Notes: generated by a model not told the origin, from the sequence alone. DNA of 64,000 nucleotides from Ruminococcus sp. HUN007 (GCF_000712055.1 NZ_JOOA01000002.1:1612001-1676000), one strand, 5' to 3'. Shown: positions 53,301 through 63,566, counted from the stretch's first letter. Made by a program: numbers and translations.

Positions 53301-54435
53301 ATGAAATACATTCTTATGCATAAGAACATCGAAACTGCTCTTATAGATATCGACGATGTACTCGGAGGAATTAGTGTAATTGAAGATATTTACTCGGAGA
53401 AGCATCTTCCGGTGGGTGTGATAACTTCGAAAGGGTCAAATGAAAAAGCTGTCCGTAGCTCACTTAACAGATGGTGGCGCGGCAGATGTATTCCGGCGAG
53501 CAGAGCCGGCATAAATGAAGCACTGGAAACGATCGGAGCTGACGACACCTCTCTGCTTCTCACACGCTGTCTGGGACTCAGTCTTTCGGATCATTACTGG
53601 ATAAGGCCTGCGGACTCGGATCTGAAATGGGAAAACATAAACTTCTTCGAGAACGATTTTTCCGATGACATGGGCGACGTACTGTTCGGTAAAAAGATAA
53701 GCCCGTCGGACATTGAGTTTCTTTCGCCGGACAACACATCTGACGGCGACCTGAAAAAAACGATGGAAGATCATCGACGGAAAGCGCTGTCTGATAAAAG
53801 GCGGATCATACCCGTACCGCCAGCAGCCGTATAACGAAGTCATAGCCTCACTGATCGCGGAAAAGCTCGGCATAGCACATGTACACTACGACATGATAAC
53901 CATAACCGGCGAACCTTTCAGCATTTGCGAGGACTTTGTGACCACACACACTGAACTGGTCAGCGCATACAGGATAATGCAGATACGCGAGCGTAAAAAC
54001 CACGAAAGCGAATACATGCACTACGTAAACATATGCAGGGAACTGGGCGTAGATGTCGTTCCGGCACTCGACGGAATGATAACCCTCGACTACATTATCG
54101 CAAATGAGGACAGGCACTTCGGCAACTTCGGCCTTCTCCGCAATCCGGACACGCTGGAATGGATAGGAGCCGCTCCGGTTTTCGACAGCGGCACATCCTT
54201 ATGGTACAACCGCTCCGACGACCAGATAACCACAGCGAACATCATCTGCAAGCCCTTCAGAAAAACGCACAGCGAGCAGGCAAAACTCATTTCGGACATA
54301 TCAAAGCCGGATCTTTCCGCACTCGACGGCATAGGAGCTGACATTTTACGCATTCTCTCATCGCAGAAGCCGGAACGGACCGCGCTTATAGCCAAATGTG
54401 TCATGAACAGGATCGAAACGCTGAAAAAACGATGA
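53301..54435 (+). pseudogene. HipA-like kinase gene split by a frameshift
   Basis: Two frames together encode a HipA-related kinase. The first (53301-53834) contains the N-terminal domain. The second continues with WKIIDGKRCLIKGG ... (nucleotide-binding strand), NEDRHFGNFGLLRN (catalytic loop) and APVFDSGTSLWYN (metal site). They join if one A is removed from the A7 tract at 53754-53760. ATG 53301 has AGAGGTG upstream. No HTH partner is adjacent, as in stand-alone HipA-like proteins. It may be a pseudogene or a sequence error. Confidence 0.75.
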
Positions 54436-54451
54436 AACTGTGGATTTAATA

Positions 54452-54480
54452 TTGATGTTTTATTTATTCTGTGATATAAT
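54452..54480 (+). promoter_or_regulatory. Promoter of the aminotransferase gene
   Basis: -35 TTGATG (54452-54457), 17-bp spacer, -10 TATAAT (54475-54480). Confidence 0.65.
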
Positions 54481-54597
54481 AGATGAATAATGTGGTTTTT
54501 TGAAGGCACGTTATTCTGACACAGAACTGATCTTACTGCCTTAACGGGTAAAATTTCATAAATTCAAATTATTCTTATAACAAGAGAGGTGTAATAT

Positions 54598-55789
54598 ATG
54601 GACTATCATTTTTCTGACAGAGTCTCAAAACTCAAACCTTCCGCTATACGCGAAATACTCAAGCACACTTCCGAACCGGGCGTTATCCCTTTTGCAGCCG
54701 GAAGTCCTGCTGCTGAAGCCTTTCCGACAGAAAGCATAAAGGCCATTTCAGACAGCATACTTGCATCAGATCCTATCGGTGCACTGCAGTACAGCATTAC
54801 CGAGGGCTATACCCCGCTGAGAGACCGTCTTAAAAATGAACTGGCGAAGAAAAAACTGTTTCACCGAGGGACGTGACGATCTCATCATCACATCCGGTGC
54901 GCAGCAGGCAAACGAACTTGCGTGCAAGGTGCTGTGCAGCGATGGTGACACACTTATCTGCGAAGCTCCGAGCTTCATCGGTTCACTCAACGCATTCAAA
55001 TCCTACAACGTAAACATCGTAGGCGTTGAAATGGAACACGACGGCATAAATATTGAAAAGCTTGAGGAAGCACTTAAGGCAAACAAAAAGGTAAAACTTC
55101 TTTATCTTATAACCAACTTCCAGAACCCGACAGGAAACACTCTGTCTCTGGAAAAGAGAAAAGCAGTCTACGAACTTGCAAAGAAATACGACTTTATCAT
55201 TCTCGAAGACAACCCTTACGGTGACCTTCGCTTTGCAGGCGAGGACATTCCTTCGATCAAGTCGATGGACACTGAAGGCCGCGTTATCTACAGCAGAACA
55301 TTTTCCAAAGTACTTGCACCGGGCCTCCGTGTAGGCTATGTAAGCGCCCCTGCTGAAATAATCGCAAAAATGGTAGTATGCAAGCAGGTAGCTGACGTAC
55401 ACACCAACATATGGGCTCAGCAGCTGTGCGACCGATTCATGGAAACGACAGATATGAATGAGCATCTGGCTTCACTCAGAAAAGTATACAGACGCAAGTT
55501 TACACTTATGGAAAACGGAATAAAGGAACACTTCGACCCTTCAGTAAAGGTAACCGAACCTGAAGGCGGACTGTTCATATGGGCTACTCTCCCTGAAAGC
55601 ATCGACATGCTTGAATTCTGCAAAGTCGCTGTTGAGAAGTACAAGGTAGCTGTTGTTCCGGGCACTGCTTTCATGATAAATGAAAATGACAAAACCAACT
55701 CTTTCCGTCTTAATTTCTCAACACCTTCTGACGAGCAGATCGTCCGCGGATGCGAGATACTCGGAAAGCTTACCAAAGAAAAATTTTAA
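54598..55789 (+). pseudogene. PLP-dependent class I/II aminotransferase, frameshifted
   Basis: The N-terminal frame (54598-54876) and C-terminal frame (54836-55789) together form a ~395-residue fold-type I aminotransferase of the MocR/LysN/AadAT-like group, which acts on 2-aminoadipate, aromatic or branched amino acids. YSITEGYTPLRDRL, FQNPTG, EDNPYGDLRF and SRTFSKVLAPGLRVGY (PLP lysine) are present. Removing one A from the A6 tract near 54848-54853 restores the frame (KK-NCFTEGRDD). Intact motifs elsewhere suggest a very recent event or an error. ATG 54598 has AGAGAGGTG upstream. Confidence 0.85.
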
Positions 55790-55828
55790 CATACTGCCGT
55801 AAAAGCGGCAGAGAAACGGAGATCCATC

Positions 55829-56341
55829 ATGGCAAATTTTGAACGTTACAATGTTTGTGAACCATATCTTCTTGCAAGAATCAAGGCACTCAGAATGCCT
55901 CCTGCAGTTATCGGCATCAAGCTCACAGACGACAAGCAGGTATACAGTGCAGTAGTTGACATCCCGATGGGCAGAGGCCTTCTCGGTACACTCGTATGCC
56001 TTGCAAACGGCGCAGTAAACATCTACTTCAACAACGGAGCTCAGATAACAGGTCTTGCAGCAAACCATCCTGCACTCGCGCAGGCATGCCGCTCATTCCT
56101 CGCAAGTGCAGGACAGTCACTCCCTGTATGCGAAAGAACATCTGTATTCGATCTTCCTACAGATCCTGCCGTACATTTCGTTCACCTTATGACAAGAAAG
56201 GGTGTTTACAAGACGATCGTAAACCCAATGACAGCAGGCTCTGAAGAGGGCAAGATGAGAGCATTCCTTCTCCACCTTTACCAGAAGGTAATGAATGAAG
56301 TGCAGAACGCTCAGACAAAGGACGCTTCTGCTAAAAAGTGA
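55829..56341 (+). CDS. Conserved-looking unknown protein
   Basis: 170 residues, soluble, mixed alpha/beta, no motif I can name. ATG 55829 has ACGGAGAT 8 nt upstream. It lies 39 bp after the aminotransferase and 20 bp before trpS on the same strand, so it is in that operon. Codon use is like the housekeeping genes, which argues for a conserved function rather than recent transfer. Confidence 0.7.
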   Translation: MANFERYNVCEPYLLARIKALRMPPAVIGIKLTDDKQVYSAVVDIPMGRGLLGTLVCLANGAVNIYFNNGAQITGLAANHPALAQACRSFLASAGQSLPVCERTSVFDLPTDPAVHFVHLMTRKGVYKTIVNPMTAGSEEGKMRAFLLHLYQKVMNEVQNAQTKDASAKK

Positions 56342-56361
56342 TACCTGAAAGGACGTTAATA

Positions 56362-57369
56362 ATGCCAGAAACAAGCGAAAAGAAGACCATTTTCAGCGGA
56401 ATACAGCCGACAGGTGTTTTCACACTCGGAAACTATATCGGTGCTATCAGAAACTGGGGACCTCTGCAGGACGAATACAACTGCATTTATTCCATAGTTG
56501 ACATGCACGCTATCACAGTAAGGCAGGAACCGGCAAAGCTGCGTCAGAACACGCTTCAGGCCTATGCACTTCTTCTTGCGTGCGGTATCGACCCGAAGAG
56601 ATCAATAGCTTTCATACAGAGCCACAACCCGAACCATGCGGAACTGAGCTGGATACTTTCCTGCTCGACACAGTTCGGTGAGCTTTCACGAATGACACAG
56701 TTCAAGGCGAAGAGCCAGCAGCACGCTGACGACATCAATGCAGGTCTTTTCACATACCCGGTACTCATGGCTGCTGACATTCTTGCATATAACGCTGATC
56801 TCGTTCCTATAGGAGCTGACCAGAAGCAGCATCTTGAACTTGCAAGAAACATTGCAGGAAGATTCAATCAGAAATACGGTGACTTCTTCACTGTACCAGA
56901 GCCGTTTATTCCTAAGGCAGGTGCACGTGTAATGTCACTTCAGGATCCTGCTAAAAAGATGTCCAAGTCGGATGAAAACCCGAATGCATGCATATTCATA
57001 CTTGATGACAAGGATACGATCATCAGAAAATTCAAGCGTGCCGTTACTGACTCAGATGCAGAAGTATGCTACAGGGAAGGCAAGGACGGCATCAACAACC
57101 TCATGACCATTTATTCGGTTATGACAGGAAAGTCGCTTGATGAGATCACTTCTGAGTTCTCCGGAAAAGGCTACGGCGATTTCAAACTTGCAGTCGGTGA
57201 AGCAGTAGCTGACCACCTTGAACCTGTACGTACTGAATTTTCAAAACTTGTAAAGGACAAGGATTATCTTAAGGAATGTTACACTGCCGGTGCTGAAGCT
57301 GCGGGCAGAATAACAAGAAAAACTCTTTCAAAGGTTTACAGAAAAGTCGGTTTTGTCGATGCAAGATAA
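56362..57369 (+). CDS. trpS: Tryptophanyl-tRNA synthetase
   Basis: Charges tRNA-Trp. 335 residues, class I: the HIGH-equivalent in PTGVFTLGNYIGA, and KMSKS in AKKMSKSDEN (about residue 203). ATG 56362 has AAAGGACG upstream. No T-box leader precedes it, unlike the trp operon. Standard length for bacterial TrpRS. Confidence 0.97.
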   Translation: MPETSEKKTIFSGIQPTGVFTLGNYIGAIRNWGPLQDEYNCIYSIVDMHAITVRQEPAKLRQNTLQAYALLLACGIDPKRSIAFIQSHNPNHAELSWILSCSTQFGELSRMTQFKAKSQQHADDINAGLFTYPVLMAADILAYNADLVPIGADQKQHLELARNIAGRFNQKYGDFFTVPEPFIPKAGARVMSLQDPAKKMSKSDENPNACIFILDDKDTIIRKFKRAVTDSDAEVCYREGKDGINNLMTIYSVMTGKSLDEITSEFSGKGYGDFKLAVGEAVADHLEPVRTEFSKLVKDKDYLKECYTAGAEAAGRITRKTLSKVYRKVGFVDAR

Positions 57370-57541
57370 GTGAAAGCACGTTTTTATCATGTGTTTTTTA
57401 ACCATAATCACTTAATACTTAATGATTTATTCTATAAATATTACAAAATTGCTGAAAATGCTTGCTTTTTCAGATAGTTTGAGGTACTATAATTAAAGGC
57501 TTCACAAAGCCCGAAGTAATGACGTTCCAAGAGGTTTTTAC

Positions 57542-58333
57542 ATGTTTGAATTTAAAGATCACTATGACATAAACGATCTTATCGGGATCGTAAAAATACT
57601 CAGAAGTGAAAACGGCTGTCCGTGGGACAAAGTTCAGACCCACAGCTCGATTCGTGCAGACTTCATAGAAGAAGTTTACGAAGTCGTTGAAGCCATTGAC
57701 ATGAACAGCGCTGAAATGCTCCGCGAGGAACTCGGCGATGTACTTCTTCAGGTCGTTTTTCATTCCCAGATAAAAACCGAGGAAAATGTCTTCAGCTTCG
57801 AAGATGTCTGCAACGATGTCTGCCAGAAGCTTATAATCCGTCATCCTCACGTTTTCGGAGAGGTAAAGGTAGACGGATGCGAACAGGTACTGAACAACTG
57901 GGAAAAAATAAAGCAGCAGACCAAGGGACAGACCACATTCACTGAAACTCTTGAAAGCGTTCCGAAAACCTTCCCTGCTCTTATGAGAGCCCAGAAGGTA
58001 GGAAAAAGAGCTGCAAAATCCGGAATGGATTTCGCTGATCTCACTTCCGCTCTTGAAGGTCTGAAGAGCGAAATAGCCGAACTTGAAGCGGCTGTCGCTG
58101 AAAATGACCAGGAAAAGATAAAAGAAGAATTCGGTGATGTACTTTTCTCATGCACCAACGTTGCAAGAAAAGCCGGTGTCGATTCAGAAACCGCACTTTC
58201 CGAAGCAACTGAAAAGTTCATGAAGAGATTTGCAAAAACTGAGGAATTAATAAGGCTAAAGGAGATAGATATGACATCTCTTAGCATAGATGAGCTTGAT
58301 GAATACTGGAAACAGGCTAAAGCTCAGAATTAA
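57542..58333 (+). CDS. mazG: MazG nucleoside triphosphate pyrophosphohydrolase
   Basis: Hydrolyses (d)NTPs to monophosphates. 263 residues with two MazG domains: EEVYEVVEAID ... EELGDVLLQVVFHSQI (metal-binding EExxE ... EExGD, about 43-80) and a second copy GLKSEIAELEAAV ... KEEFGDVLFSCTNVARK (about 170-215). CPWDKVQTHSSIR at the N-terminus is typical. It lies just upstream of HU. Confidence 0.93.
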   Translation: MFEFKDHYDINDLIGIVKILRSENGCPWDKVQTHSSIRADFIEEVYEVVEAIDMNSAEMLREELGDVLLQVVFHSQIKTEENVFSFEDVCNDVCQKLIIRHPHVFGEVKVDGCEQVLNNWEKIKQQTKGQTTFTETLESVPKTFPALMRAQKVGKRAAKSGMDFADLTSALEGLKSEIAELEAAVAENDQEKIKEEFGDVLFSCTNVARKAGVDSETALSEATEKFMKRFAKTEELIRLKEIDMTSLSIDELDEYWKQAKAQN

Positions 58334-58357
58334 ACCATAAAACGGAGGTAAATAAAA

Positions 58358-58648
58358 ATGACAAAGGCAGATTTAATCAATGCTATAGCAGAAAAAGGCG
58401 AATACTCAAAGAAGGACGCTGACAAGGCTCTTGCTACTGTAACATCAGCTATCACAGAAGCTCTTGCAAAGGGCGAAAAGATCCAGCTCATCGGCTTTGG
58501 TACTTTTGAAGTTCGTGAAAGAGCAGCTAAGGATTCAAAGAACCCAAGAACAGGCGAAACAATCCACTGCCCAGCAAAGAAGGCTCCTGCATTCAAGGCT
58601 GGTAAGGCTCTCAAGGATGCTGTAAATACACCTGCTAAGAAGAAGTAA
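58358..58648 (+). CDS. hup: DNA-binding protein HU
   Basis: 96 residues: [25 protein letters not shown] start, the [22 protein letters not shown] beta-arm that enters the DNA minor groove, and a Lys/Pro/Ala tail. It compacts the nucleoid. GGAGGT lies upstream of ATG 58358. The mazG-hup-rqcP order is a common Firmicutes arrangement. Confidence 0.96.
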   Translation: MTKADLINAIAEKGEYSKKDADKALATVTSAITEALAKGEKIQLIGFGTFEVRERAAKDSKNPRTGETIHCPAKKAPAFKAGKALKDAVNTPAKKK

Positions 58649-58672
58649 GATTTACACATAACAGACTTTAAA

Positions 58673-58710
58673 AGCACAAGGCATCAGATCAATGACCTGA
58701 TACCTGTGCT
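58673..58710 (+). terminator. Terminator after hup
   Basis: Stem AGCACAAGGCATCAG-type with its near complement, then seven T. Confidence 0.85.
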
Positions 58711-58768
58711 TTTTTTGTTGGTAAACGCAGAACCGTTATCTGTGATTACCGTATTTTCGGAGGAAACT

Positions 58769-59011
58769 ATGCGACTCGACAAATATCTGAAAGTAACACG
58801 TCTCATAAAACGCCGTACAGTGGCGAATGAAGCCTGTGACGCAGGCAAGGTAATGGTAAACGACAAGATAGCCAGAGCCTCCTACGACGTCAAGGTAGGC
58901 GACGTGATAACCATCACCCTTGGACAGAAACCGTTAAGTGTAAAAGTGACGAACGTCACTGAACACGTTACCAAGGACAGTGCCGCAGAAAACTATACGG
59001 TACTTAACTGA
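58769..59011 (+). CDS. rqcP: S4-domain RNA-binding protein RqcP
   Basis: 80 residues, a single S4 domain (MRLDKYLKVTRLIKRRTVANEACDAGKVMVNDK). In Firmicutes this family (YabO/RqcP) binds the 50S subunit and helps alanine tailing in ribosome quality control. ATG 58769 has CGGAGGA upstream; the longer frame has none. It may be partly expressed by read-through from hup. Confidence 0.88.
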   Translation: MRLDKYLKVTRLIKRRTVANEACDAGKVMVNDKIARASYDVKVGDVITITLGQKPLSVKVTNVTEHVTKDSAAENYTVLN

Positions 59012-59032
59012 TACATATTCTGTACCGGAAAA

Positions 59033-59102
59033 ACGCAGTTACGGTTTAAAGCCAGGCAGACAGGCCGCACCGGTCCGTTCACCCTGATCACCGCGGCTGC
59101 GT
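59033..59102 (+). terminator. Terminator after rqcP
   Basis: AAACGCAG ... CTGCGTTTTTTC closes a long branched stem-loop. Confidence 0.7.
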
Positions 59103-59240
59103 TTTTTCATTTTATACAAAAATCCGACTAACAAGATAAACAAAAATCCAGTGTTAAAACACGTCAAAACGTAAATTTTTCAATACAGCACTTGTCTATT
59201 ATCTATTTTTAGAGTATAATAGTAACAAGGAGATGATAAC

Positions 59241-59495
59241 ATGAATGGACCAAGCGATGCTACAATGAGGTTCTCAGTAAATGAAGACAAAGAAAAAGCT
59301 CTGAAGAAAGACCTCACTATCATCTATGATGCGCTCAAGGAAAAGGGATATAATCCGGTAAACCAGATCGTAGGTTATATTCTTTCCGAAGATCCTACAT
59401 ACATCACAACATATCAGAATGCAAGGAACATCATAAGACATATAGACCGTGATGAACTGCTTCAGATACTCGTAAGATCATATATTCAGAACTGA
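59241..59495 (+). CDS. IreB / UPF0297-family regulatory protein
   Basis: 84 residues; MRFSVNEDKEKALKKDLTIIYDALKEKGYNPVNQIVGYILSEDP matches the UPF0297/IreB family. In Enterococcus faecalis, IreB is a substrate of the PASTA kinase IreK and affects cephalosporin resistance. In Firmicutes the gene often precedes a Holliday-junction resolvase gene (ruvX), but here a terminator (59499-59523) follows. AAGGAGATGA lies upstream of ATG 59241. Confidence 0.92.
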   Translation: MNGPSDATMRFSVNEDKEKALKKDLTIIYDALKEKGYNPVNQIVGYILSEDPTYITTYQNARNIIRHIDRDELLQILVRSYIQN

Positions 59496-59498
59496 TAT

Positions 59499-59523
59499 AA
59501 AACATGGTTTCACGCCATGTTTT
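59499..59523 (+). terminator. Terminator after the IreB-like gene
   Basis: 9-bp stem AAAACATGG with complement and a T-run. Confidence 0.85.
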
Positions 59524-59535
59524 ATTTTTTTAAAC

Positions 59536-59579
59536 AAAAATCCGTTACGCATGATTCAGCTCATACGTAACGGATTTTT
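59536..59579 (-). terminator. Terminator of the GH26-GH130 operon
   Basis: A 14-bp stem AAAAATCCGTTACG with its complement; T-run on the minus strand, right after the GH130 stop. Confidence 0.85.
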
Positions 59580-59581
59580 AC

Positions 59582-60583
59582 TTATCCGGCAGCCGGAGCG
59601 CCTGGATCATTTTTAATAAAGTCTATAACGTCGTCAACGGTCGTGAAGCAGAGGCCAGTACAAGTATCGGCACATCCGTAGTAGATGGCTATACGGCCTG
59701 TGGCTGCGTCTACGATGTTAGCACACGGGAAAGTAACATTAGGCACGTCGCCGACGCACTCATAAAGCTTCTGAGGACTTATGAGATACTGCCGCGGACG
59801 CTTAATGACCTTCCACGGCTCATCCCTGTCAAGAAGAGCTGCTGAAAAGCTGTAGACAAATCCGTTGCACGAAGTAAGCACTCCGTGGTAGAACACGAGC
59901 CAGCCCTCTGAAGTCTCTACAGGCACAGGACCTGCACCCGTCTTGGTACTCTGCCATCCTTTTACCGGCGCCATAACGTGCCTGTGGCGTCCCCAGAAGG
60001 TCATGTCCGGACTTTCGCTGTAGAATATGTCTCCGAAAGGCGTATGCCCGTCGTCTGACGGACGTGAAAGCATTGCATAGTTTCCGCTAATTTTTCTCGG
60101 AAAAAGCACTCCGTTCCTGTTGAACGGCAGGAATGCGTTTTCCATCTGATGAAATGTCTTAAAGTCCTTTGTCCAGGCAATACCGATAGTCGGCTTGAAT
60201 TTATATCCGTTGCACCATGTAAGATACCAGCGGTCTTCAATAAATACAACTCTCGGATCATATCCGTAACAGAACTCAGCTATTTCAGGATCATCCGATT
60301 CAAACACGATCCTTTCACTGCAGATGTCCCAGTGTATTCCGTCCTCTGAAAAACCGGCATGAAGCTCCATGTCCCTCGCCCTGTTATCAACACGGAACAC
60401 CCCTGCAAATCCGCCCTCAAACGGCACAGCCGCACTGTTGAACACACTGTTTGAGCAGGGAATGATATCCCTTTCGATTATCGGATTGGCATCAAACCTC
60501 CAGACGGTGTCAATGCATCCGGCCGGTCTGTCCTGCCACGGTATGTTTTTTACTTCCTTTTCGCCGAATATCTGATACTTCAT
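59582..60583 (-). CDS. GH130 beta-mannoside phosphorylase
   Basis: 333 residues, no signal peptide, five-bladed propeller family. The region [23 protein letters not shown] contains the conserved catalytic Asp, and PCANIVDA and FYHGV are typical. GH130 enzymes phosphorolyse beta-mannosides to mannose 1-phosphate in the cytoplasm; close relatives (R. albus RaMP-type) act on 4-mannosyl-glucose or mannooligosaccharides. Exact substrate is not decided. AGGCGG lies upstream of ATG 60583. It is 38 bp downstream of the GH26 mannanase gene. Confidence 0.9.
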   Translation of the reverse strand: MKYQIFGEKEVKNIPWQDRPAGCIDTVWRFDANPIIERDIIPCSNSVFNSAAVPFEGGFAGVFRVDNRARDMELHAGFSEDGIHWDICSERIVFESDDPEIAEFCYGYDPRVVFIEDRWYLTWCNGYKFKPTIGIAWTKDFKTFHQMENAFLPFNRNGVLFPRKISGNYAMLSRPSDDGHTPFGDIFYSESPDMTFWGRHRHVMAPVKGWQSTKTGAGPVPVETSEGWLVFYHGVLTSCNGFVYSFSAALLDRDEPWKVIKRPRQYLISPQKLYECVGDVPNVTFPCANIVDAATGRIAIYYGCADTCTGLCFTTVDDVIDFIKNDPGAPAAG

Positions 60584-60621
60584 TCCCCGTACCGCCTTTC
60601 ATAGCTGTCAGTTACTGAAGA

Positions 60622-62520
60622 TCACTCCCATTCGTCTTCGTAGTACCCGTCATCGTCGTCATAATCGTCGTAGTACTCTTCATCATCGTCCTCATCATCG
60701 TCGTAATCGCCGTCATCTTCCTCAGGTACCGTCGTTACTGCCTCGGTCACTGTCACAGTAACCGCCGCCGGAGCTGTTGTCACAGGAACAGATGTTACAG
60801 GAGTTTCCTCTTTGAAAACTGACTTGTTTTTGTATTTGTCGAGGGTGATCGTCCTGTTTGAATTGTACATTTTCACAAGATCTTCCCGCGTATTGTACTT
60901 TTCCGAAAGATCACCGTTCTTGTCAAGAAGATAGTCGCCGTACCAGAGGCCGAAGAAAGACCATACTGCACGGTCACGGAAGGTAAGCTCCATATCCGGC
61001 AGTGTACCGCATTCACTGAGCGCTATAAGTTTCTGACCGCCTGTGAGCGAATAGATCCACTGATACTGCTTGTAGTAGCTTGTATTGTCTGTATTGTCGC
61101 TGTAAAGATCGACAGAAGCAATGTCAAAAGCGGCATTTCCGACGAAATAGTCCGTTCCCTGGGCACTCCATATCCAGATGAGGTTATCGAGTCTGTGGTA
61201 TTCCGTCTGTCTTCTGTAAAGAAGATTCCAGAGCCACTTGTAGGAATCCGCACCGGCACTTCCCCACCAGAACCAGTCTCCGCTTGCTTCGTGAAGAGGT
61301 CTCCAGAGCACCGGAATATGCTTGTCCTTAAGACGTGCAAGCTGTGCCGATACATTGTCAATATCGTGTATCAGCAGAACAGTTTCGGCTGTCAGTGAGC
61401 CTTCCTGATAAAGCTCGTCTATCTTTTCAGGTGAAAGCAGTGCCACATCAATGTCAGTGACCGCAAGTGCCAGATCAAAGTCAGTCTTTTCGGAATAGAA
61501 TTCATTCTCGTAAAGAGGAGCCTTCCAGTGCCAGATATATCCGACAATACCGCCCTTTTCAGCCCACTTTACAGCAGACTGAACGTCATCCTCCTCAGGC
61601 GGCACCGGCTTTGCAGCATTTACTGAATACGGGCTCATGTCGCCGAATCTGATTGCAGGGTAATTTAAAGTGTTTTCATATATTTTTTCAAGTTCAATAT
61701 CACGCCAGTCAGAAACATACTGGCCTGTAAGTATTCTTTTACCGAAATTGGACGTCAGATACTTCATCAGTTCCTTTGCTTCTGCAGATGCATTCGGATT
61801 GATAAGCGATGGAGAAATGTCCGTCCTTGAAGAGTAGATTGACTGGTTATTCCTTATTCTCAGATAGTCAAGATCGATACCGCCCTCTATCTCGTGAACG
61901 GTAAGGGTGGTCTCTCCCGGTTCGAAAAAGACGCCGTAATAGGTCTTTACAACGAAACGTCCGACCGTTTCTTCAGTACACTCAAAATCAAATAGCTGCT
62001 CTCCGTTTAAGCATACCTCATTTCTTACGATGTCATCTGATGCAAAGCACACAGAAATATCGTAGTGCTGGGCTGCCGGAATGTCAAACCTGAAAAACAG
62101 GGAGTTTCCCGCATCCACGTCAAAGTCTGTAAGATAGCCGCTGCCTGAATATCCGGGTCTGTAGTCGGCCTCGGTAAGACACCAGTTCCCCTCTGTTTCC
62201 TCAGCTTCAATGGTCTGATCATAAGCTGTCGGGTCAATGGTCTCAGCATTGAGAACATACTCTGACACAGTTTCACGGGGTTCTTCGGTTATTTCGGTTT
62301 CCGCAGGCCCGGTAACGATCTCGTCCGGATTTGTGTCACCGTCAACAGTTTTTTTGTTAACTGAAAAGTCCTGCAGGAAATTAAGAATAAGTACAGCAGC
62401 AGCTATGAAAGCCACAAACAGAGCAAGAAACAGCACAAGTACTTTTCCGGTGACCTTTTTTTCAGCCGTAACGCTTGCAAAGATCGTTTTTATTTTTCCT
62501 TCTGTCTTTTTTTTACTCAA
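60622..62520 (-). CDS. Membrane-anchored GH26 beta-mannanase with CBM35-like module
   Basis: 632 residues: basic cytoplasmic start, one membrane helix (about 26-46), Thr/Glu linker, a CBM6/35-like module (about 95-225; YSGSGYLTDFDVDAG), a GH26 domain (about 235-545) with acid/base Glu in WRPLHEASGDWFWWG and nucleophile in IALSECGTLPD, and an acidic Asp/Tyr tail (about 590-632). It degrades mannan at the outer surface; the GH130 enzyme encoded next uses imported products. TTG 62520 has AAGAGGA 6 nt upstream; promoter at 62545-62574. The Asp-rich tail is unusual. Confidence 0.9.
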   Translation of the reverse strand: MSKKKTEGKIKTIFASVTAEKKVTGKVLVLFLALFVAFIAAAVLILNFLQDFSVNKKTVDGDTNPDEIVTGPAETEITEEPRETVSEYVLNAETIDPTAYDQTIEAEETEGNWCLTEADYRPGYSGSGYLTDFDVDAGNSLFFRFDIPAAQHYDISVCFASDDIVRNEVCLNGEQLFDFECTEETVGRFVVKTYYGVFFEPGETTLTVHEIEGGIDLDYLRIRNNQSIYSSRTDISPSLINPNASAEAKELMKYLTSNFGKRILTGQYVSDWRDIELEKIYENTLNYPAIRFGDMSPYSVNAAKPVPPEEDDVQSAVKWAEKGGIVGYIWHWKAPLYENEFYSEKTDFDLALAVTDIDVALLSPEKIDELYQEGSLTAETVLLIHDIDNVSAQLARLKDKHIPVLWRPLHEASGDWFWWGSAGADSYKWLWNLLYRRQTEYHRLDNLIWIWSAQGTDYFVGNAAFDIASVDLYSDNTDNTSYYKQYQWIYSLTGGQKLIALSECGTLPDMELTFRDRAVWSFFGLWYGDYLLDKNGDLSEKYNTREDLVKMYNSNRTITLDKYKNKSVFKEETPVTSVPVTTAPAAVTVTVTEAVTTVPEEDDGDYDDDEDDDEEYYDDYDDDDGYYEDEWE

Positions 62521-62544
62521 AACATTCCTCTTCCTTCTGAATTA

Positions 62545-62574
62545 ATTGTACCATATAATTAACTTACATGTCAA
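62545..62574 (-). promoter_or_regulatory. Promoter of the GH26-GH130 operon
   Basis: Minus strand -35 TTGACA (62569-62574), 18-bp spacer, -10 TACAAT (62545-62550). Confidence 0.75.
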
Positions 62575-62689
62575 TATAATTTAATGTAATTTCCTTAATA
62601 TTTAAGATTTAATTTAAGTGATTTAAGAAAGTGCTGAAACGCACACACTTTATAGTATATTATTTTTATGACTTTTTTGCAAGTCAAAA

Positions 62690-62718
62690 TTGAAATCGCA
62701 CCGGTTTTACGCTATAAT
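62690..62718 (+). promoter_or_regulatory. Promoter of the TtcA-like gene
   Basis: -35 TTGAAA (62690-62695), 17-bp spacer, -10 TATAAT (62713-62718). Confidence 0.75.
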
Positions 62719-62763
62719 TATAATGAATGCCAGAATATTTTTTTACGTTCGGAGGATTTAACC

Positions 62764-63474
62764 ATGCAGAAAATGCTCGGATATATGAGAAAGGCTATAC
62801 AGGAATACCGCATGCTCTCAGACGGCGACAGCGTGGCTGCAGGCATATCGGGAGGCAAGGACAGTCTTGTTATGCTCCTGGGTCTTAAGCTGCTCACACG
62901 CTTCATAGGCATCGATTACAGCGTACATGCTCTCGCAATCGATCCTGTATTCGGCGGAAAAGAAACTGACTACACCGCCATCCGCTCGCTGTGTGACGAA
63001 TATGAAATTCCATTTACCGTGATTCCGACTCACATAGCTGAAATAGTATTCGATATACGCCGTGAACCTAATCCGTGCAGTCTGTGTTCCCGCATGAGGC
63101 GCGGAGCGCTGCTTGAAGCCACAAGAGAGATCGGATGCAGCAAGCTTGCTCTTGGCCACAACAGGGACGACGCTGTTGAGACCTTCTTCATGAATCTTTT
63201 CAACGAAGGACGCATAGACTGCTTCTCCCCCGTTTCCTATATGTCTCATCACGACGTTACCGTGATCAGGCCGCTTATAAATGCTCCGGAGCGCGAAGTA
63301 GCCGGAACCGCCCGAAAACTTGAACTTCCCGTTTTAAAGTCAGCTTGTCCTGAGGACGGTCACACAAACCGCGAAACGGTCAGACAGTTCATTCTTGAAA
63401 AGGAACGCGAAGACCGCAGATTTCAGGATAAGATAACCGGCGCCCTCAGACGTGCAGGGATCAGCAGATGGTAA
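62764..63474 (+). CDS. TtcA-family tRNA thiolation protein
   Basis: 236 residues with the PP-loop SGGKDS (about 28-33), CSLCSRMRR (about 107-115, iron-sulfur/thiol motif) and GHNRDDAVETFFMNLF, all typical of the TtcA/TtuA group that 2-thiolates tRNA. Without the terminal zinc finger of TtuA, TtcA-like is the closer fit. ATG 62764 has GGAGGATT upstream. Terminator at 63518-63566. Confidence 0.85.
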   Translation: MQKMLGYMRKAIQEYRMLSDGDSVAAGISGGKDSLVMLLGLKLLTRFIGIDYSVHALAIDPVFGGKETDYTAIRSLCDEYEIPFTVIPTHIAEIVFDIRREPNPCSLCSRMRRGALLEATREIGCSKLALGHNRDDAVETFFMNLFNEGRIDCFSPVSYMSHHDVTVIRPLINAPEREVAGTARKLELPVLKSACPEDGHTNRETVRQFILEKEREDRRFQDKITGALRRAGISRW

Positions 63475-63517
63475 TCAGTCTCTGTCAGTATTTATCCGGT
63501 CTTCCGCATAACACAAA

Positions 63518-63566
63518 AGCAGCATATCAGAAACTGCGCTAAAATAGCGTATTCTGCTATGCTGCT
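63518..63566 (+). terminator. Terminator after the TtcA-like gene
   Basis: Stem AGCAGCAT ... ATGCTGCT with an inner stem, followed by TTTTTT. Confidence 0.85.

Noticed and set aside
53460..53873. Minus-strand frame within the HipA-like locus.
   Set aside because: Shadow of the frameshifted kinase, with no start signal.
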